From UBA4417 sp031550085 (GTDB lineage Bacteria; Bacteroidota; Bacteroidia; Bacteroidales; UBA4417): DNA of 64,000 nucleotides. Location of the stretch: contig JAVBOY010000007.1 of assembly GCA_031550085.1 (NCBI GenBank), positions 1-64,000 on the forward strand, in the 5' to 3' direction. The position numbers were made by a program, and so were the translations under genes. The notes under the pieces are model-generated. The model did not search any database, was not told where the DNA came from, and saw only the letters and a list, made by a program, of their open reading frames with translations. Numbering within the stretch: the stretch's first letter is position 1; every line of letters starts with the position of its first letter. Shown here one piece after another: positions 60,727 through 64,000 of the stretch.

Positions 60727-61323
60727 ATATTCGCTTTTGTTTAGATAATTTAAAAATACATTTTCATGTATATATTTTTATGAGTAGCAAAAAAATAATT
60801 TTCCCATATATATAAAACGGTTTTCAGAGGATTTGGTTTAATTTGCAAGCTCTATTTTGCAGAAATAGAGTTGGATAGAAAAGATGGTTTGCAAATTTTA
60901 TATCCGGCTTTTTGTTACTTTTTCTCGCATAGGTTCTTCGCTCATGAAAAAAGTTACAGGCTGGGAATTACTCCTTGCCCGTCTAATCCGTTAATAAGAG
61001 AGTAATAATACTCCGGTGGAAAAAATAAAAAAAGCCTTGTATTGAATTACAAGGCTTTTCTCTTTGTGATCCGATTTGGGTTACTACTATTTTATCCTAA
61101 AACGATATTATTCAGTCAGTTATAAATCCGGCCTTTTGAACACCGTAGCAGTTATGTAGCGACTATCCCGTTCCCCTTGTCCGGACAACGGCGGACACTG
61201 TCATAACGCTGACTTCAAGGAATAAAGATACGCATTTTTATTCATAGAAACGAATAAAAGAAAAGATTTTTCAGGCTTTGCATTCGCTACGGCGTTTGTG
61301 TTCATTCGTCATCAATATTAAGG
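60727..61323. other. Non-coding spacer between DJ-1 and araC genes
   Basis: About 600 bp, AT-rich, without a convincing gene. The terminator at 61030-61060 is inside. The inverted word CTCTATTTTGCAGAAATAGAG lies near 60850. The remaining sequence (for example around 61140-61260) shows no tRNA or mobile element I can recognise. Confidence 0.5.
61030..61060. terminator. Strong bidirectional terminator
   Basis: Stem AAAAGCCTTGTA / TACAAGGCTTTT with a six-base loop; A-run on the left and T-run on the right. No gene ends close by on the plus strand; it may be left from a lost gene or end the araC transcript. Confidence 0.75.
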
Positions 61324-62253
61324 CTATTTCTTTTCCTGAATATTACTCCTGTACTCTATCGGCGTAAATCCCGAATGCTTCTTAAAGAACTTCCCGAACG
61401 ACGACTGATCGCCGAAGTGCAATTCGTCCGCTATTTGCTGGATATTCATATCCGGGTTACGCAGTAATATCTTGGCTTCGGCTATCAACGCTTCACTTAT
61501 CCATTTCATGGGGGCTTTACCACTGGCATTTGTCATAATGCGGGCAAGGCTTCCGGGCGTCATGGATAATTTTTGTGCATAAAACGATACCTCGTGCTGT
61601 TCCTTACAGTTTTCGAGAATCAATTTTATAAATTCATTTATCACTTCTTCTTTTCTGCTATTCTGCCCTTGATTCTCATCTGCCTGCATCTTTTTCAAAC
61701 GGATATCCACAACTTCCAATAAGAAATTCGTCACCTCGGTTTTGACAATATACCGCTGAAAAGTATGTTCGGGCGTATTCATGTTTTTCTTGATGCGTTC
61801 GATAATAGCCACAAGCCTGCTCTGTTCGTATTCGTCGAAAGTCATCAGCGGCCCCGAATCAAATGTGGAAGGAATAATCGTGTTTTTCAACGGGGGTATC
61901 CATTCCAGCATAGACATCAGAAAGTCCTGCGATAAAATAAGGGTGTACCCCTTATAAGTATTCGGTATTTGGACATCATCAATAACGTGGCGCCCGTTCA
62001 AACACAGCATAGCGCCTTTTGTCAGGCGGTATTGCTGATAATCCACATTAAAACAGGCTTCGCCATACCTGCAAAAAAAGAAAACAGCCGCATTGATGCG
62101 CATCGGTGGATGTGTTTCGGAACTGCGTATTTTCTTCGACGACAACACTTCATTATCATAGAAGATAATATCGCCGTCGATAGAACTCCTCACATTATCC
62201 TGTCCCATGTGGTGCTGGGATGCCTTTTTAAAATCTGAATTAATAATATCCAT
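61324..62253 (-). CDS. AraC family transcriptional regulator
   Basis: A 309-aa regulator. The N-terminal ~190 residues form a ligand-binding cupin-like domain (FFFCRYGEACFNVDYQQYRLTKG). The C-terminal AraC domain shows two helix-turn-helices: EVSFYAQKLSMTPGSLARIMTNASGKAPMKWI and MNIQQIADELHFGDQSSFGKFFKKHSGFTPIEYR. It is divergent from the tetR gene, 193 bp apart, and may control the efflux operon or itself. A -7 box TATCTTTG lies at 62268-62275. Confidence 0.9.
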   Translation of the reverse strand: MDIINSDFKKASQHHMGQDNVRSSIDGDIIFYDNEVLSSKKIRSSETHPPMRINAAVFFFCRYGEACFNVDYQQYRLTKGAMLCLNGRHVIDDVQIPNTYKGYTLILSQDFLMSMLEWIPPLKNTIIPSTFDSGPLMTFDEYEQSRLVAIIERIKKNMNTPEHTFQRYIVKTEVTNFLLEVVDIRLKKMQADENQGQNSRKEEVINEFIKLILENCKEQHEVSFYAQKLSMTPGSLARIMTNASGKAPMKWISEALIAEAKILLRNPDMNIQQIADELHFGDQSSFGKFFKKHSGFTPIEYRSNIQEKK

Positions 62254-62267
62254 GATGCTCTTTTTTG

Positions 62268-62275
62268 CAAAGATA
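62268..62275 (-). promoter_or_regulatory. -7 box upstream of araC-type gene
   Basis: Minus-strand TATCTTTG, 14 bp before the ATG at 62253; a TTTG lies 23 bp further upstream, a little beyond the usual spacing. Confidence 0.45.
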
Positions 62276-62446
62276 CACTTTAAATCGGACTTATGTTACA
62301 AATGGACGAATTTGAGTTAAATTCCGACTATATCACAAAATAGAAATACCCTGAATGCACAGTTTGGACGAACAACAGATAGACTTCAACTACCAACCAC
62401 CTCTTTTAAAGGCTCACCTTTGCATCAGAATTAAAACGAAAAAGTA

Positions 62447-63040
62447 ATGATTAGAGATCGAATTATCCAAACAGCCGGAAGCCTCTTTGCACAAAAGGGT
62501 ATCAATTCGGTAAGCATGGAGCAGATTGCCGAGAGAGCAGGAGTTTCCGAAAAATCTCTGTATGCGGAATTTACCGGTATGGCGGATTTGCTGGAAGAAT
62601 GCCTGAACAGGGAAATAACGAAAATTGAAACGGCCATTTCAACGGCTCAATCTGTTTCCCAATCCGTATTGGAAACATTGATACTTGTTATGTACGTGGC
62701 TTTTAAAGAAAAATCCGACTTCTGCACCGCTTTTTATGAGGATTTGAGCAAGTATCCGGCCACCCGTAAACATTTAGCCATTTTCAACATGAAAATTCAA
62801 AATAGCTGTGCCGGCTATTTCATGAAATGTATGGAAGAAGGCTTCTTCGTTACGAACGATAATCAGGAGCGCATGGCATTGATTTACATGGAAGAAATAT
62901 GCAGCCTGGCAACGAAGTATCAGCACACCATGATAAAAACCCTTATAAAAGGGATTTGTACCCCGAAAGGTTTGAATGAAGCAGCGCGGATTCAAACTGT
63001 CCTTGAAATAAACGTCAACAGAATATCAAACTTAAAATAA
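62447..63040 (+). CDS. TetR family transcriptional regulator
   Basis: A 197-aa repressor. The N-terminal helix-turn-helix is clear: RIIQTAGSLFAQKGINSVSMEQIAERAGVSEKSLYAEF. The ligand-binding C-terminal part is helical, with several cysteines. It lies 8 bp upstream of the TolC-like gene and is probably the first gene of an efflux operon, the usual arrangement in Bacteroidetes (tetR, tolC, then adaptor and pump genes, which would be past the window edge). Confidence 0.9.
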   Translation: MIRDRIIQTAGSLFAQKGINSVSMEQIAERAGVSEKSLYAEFTGMADLLEECLNREITKIETAISTAQSVSQSVLETLILVMYVAFKEKSDFCTAFYEDLSKYPATRKHLAIFNMKIQNSCAGYFMKCMEEGFFVTNDNQERMALIYMEEICSLATKYQHTMIKTLIKGICTPKGLNEAARIQTVLEINVNRISNLK

Positions 63041-63048
63041 AAATAGAA

Positions 63049-64000
63049 ATGAAAACAAAATCAATCAGTTTAGTTCTCGCACTTTTGGCTTGCAGCCCGT
63101 GTTTCGCACAGCTTCGCATCGAAGACTGTTACCAAAAAGCCCAAGCCAACTATCCCCTCATCAAACAGTATGATTTGATTGAGAAAACGAAAGAGTACAA
63201 CCTGTCGAATGCCAACAAAGGCTATCTGCCGCAGGTGATGTTTTCCGCCAAAGCAACGTACCAATCGGATGTAACGCAAATCCCCATCGACTTTTCGCAG
63301 ATGGGCATACAGGGCGTGGAAATTCCCTCTTTGAGCAAAGACCAATACGGCGCGACTGTCGATGTGAACCAAACGATATGGGACGGCGGAGCAATCAAGT
63401 CCCAAAAGGAAGGTTTGCGCACGGCAGCCGAAGTCGAAAAAAAGAACGTAGAAGTCAGCATCTATTCCATTAACGAAAGGGTGAACCAACTCTATTTCGG
63501 TGTCCTGTTGGCCGACGAGCAAATCCGACAGAATCAGTTGTTGCAGGACGAATTGAAAAGGAATTACGACCAAGTGCAGTCGTATGTGCAAAACGGAATT
63601 GCCAACCAAGCCGATTTGGATGCCATAAAGGTTGACCAGTTGAAGGCGGAGCAGAACAAAACACGGTTCGTCAACACCAAAAAGGCATACACCGAAATGC
63701 TGTCGAAACTAATCGGCGAGGAAGTAAATGCAAATACCGAATTTGTAAAGCCGGACGCAACACGTCCCGCCACTCATACTATTAACCGCCCCGAACTGGA
63801 ATTATTCGACGCACAAATCAAAAACCTTGAAACAAAGAACCGCGAAATAAACGCCGGACTGATGCCGAAGTTAGGGCTTTTCGCTACGGGCGGATACGGC
63901 AAGCCGGGCTTGAATATGCTGTCCAACGATTTCGACGCCTACTACATTGTCGGGGCTAAAATCTCATGGAATATCGGGAATTTCTATACTAAAAAGAATA
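63049..64000 (+). CDS. TolC family outer membrane efflux protein (partial)
   Basis: 317 codons visible, cut by the window end. Signal peptide KSISLVLALLACSPCFAQ, then the first repeat of the outer-membrane-channel fold: LRIEDCYQKAQANYPLIKQYDLIEKTKEYNLSNANKGYLPQVMFSA, a strand-containing region with QYGATVDVNQTIWDGG, and long coiled-coil helices (SINERVNQLYFGVLLADEQIRQN). A second repeat begins near the end (NAGLMPKLGLFATGGYG). It would form the outer membrane exit duct of an efflux system controlled by the TetR protein just upstream. Confidence 0.92.
   Translation, partial: MKTKSISLVLALLACSPCFAQLRIEDCYQKAQANYPLIKQYDLIEKTKEYNLSNANKGYLPQVMFSAKATYQSDVTQIPIDFSQMGIQGVEIPSLSKDQYGATVDVNQTIWDGGAIKSQKEGLRTAAEVEKKNVEVSIYSINERVNQLYFGVLLADEQIRQNQLLQDELKRNYDQVQSYVQNGIANQADLDAIKVDQLKAEQNKTRFVNTKKAYTEMLSKLIGEEVNANTEFVKPDATRPATHTINRPELELFDAQIKNLETKNREINAGLMPKLGLFATGGYGKPGLNMLSNDFDAYYIVGAKISWNIGNFYTKKN

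Noticed and set aside
61140..61260. Possible tRNA or attachment site
   Set aside because: Pairs such as GTCCGGACAACGGCGGAC are visible, but no cloverleaf with anticodon arm and T-arm could be drawn, and there is no integrase nearby.

Overview
The window is 64 kb from a member of the Bacteroidota, most likely of the Bacteroidales. The evidence is a very large secreted adhesin with PKD-like and SprB-type repeats, a secreted hydrolase ending in a type IX secretion (T9SS) C-terminal sorting domain, an HU protein of the Bacteroidetes 'viral histone-like' class, DUF3098 and DUF6132 proteins, an IorAB pair, and promoters with the Bacteroidetes -7 box TAnnTTTG. No rRNA, tRNA, CRISPR array, complete insertion sequence or prophage was recognised.

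Layout. (1) 1-15.6 kb: one uninterrupted minus-strand reading frame of at least 4,992 codons that runs off the left edge, preceded by a small secreted protein. The giant protein has a signal peptide, DUF11/Ig-like, SprB-like and cadherin-like regions, then about 27 PKD-like domains of ~92 aa, many ordered in triplets. (2) 16.7-31 kb: housekeeping block with ftsX, DUF3098, uppP and truB on plus, and metG, an RND/MMPL exporter, lolA, ftsK and an HU gene on minus. The spacers carry dispersed repeats: short hairpins with mostly three-base loops, a 43-bp minisatellite, and a ~430-bp tandem duplication with long inverted repeats. (3) 31.2-38.7 kb: a 1,658-aa secreted alpha/beta-hydrolase with a beta-helix and T9SS tail, a fragment of a second copy, and four paralogous small lipoproteins. 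One lipoprotein gene carries two long poly-C tracts and is frameshifted at one of them, which suggests phase variation. (4) 38.9-49.8 kb: ftsE, iorBA, acpH, an Omp85-type barrel protein, a VOC protein, a TPR protein and an NADP-type malic enzyme. (5) 50-54.9 kb: two small proteins sharing an unrecognised C-terminal module, a tiny membrane protein, an ECF-type sigma factor, then a MarR gene overlapping a P-type Ca2+-type ATPase gene, with a MarR-type operator on the promoter. (6) 54.9-58.5 kb: a sulfur/redox operon (CoA-disulfide-reductase-like four-domain fusion, DUF6132, lipoprotein thioredoxin, Cys-rich MarR). (7) 58.5-64 kb: a broken M23 peptidase, a heavy-metal-binding-domain protein, a DJ-1/PfpI protein with an orphan lipoprotein signal peptide in front, AraC and TetR regulators, and the start of a TolC-type efflux gene.

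The envelope dominates: secretion substrates (giant adhesin, hydrolase), lipoproteins, outer membrane assembly (LolA, Omp85), undecaprenyl recycling (UppP), division (FtsX, FtsE, FtsK) and efflux. The most unusual loci are the poly-C lipoprotein gene, the sigma-factor-linked small-protein module, and the hairpin-rich spacer elements. All functional statements come from reading motifs in the translated sequence; no database search was run.
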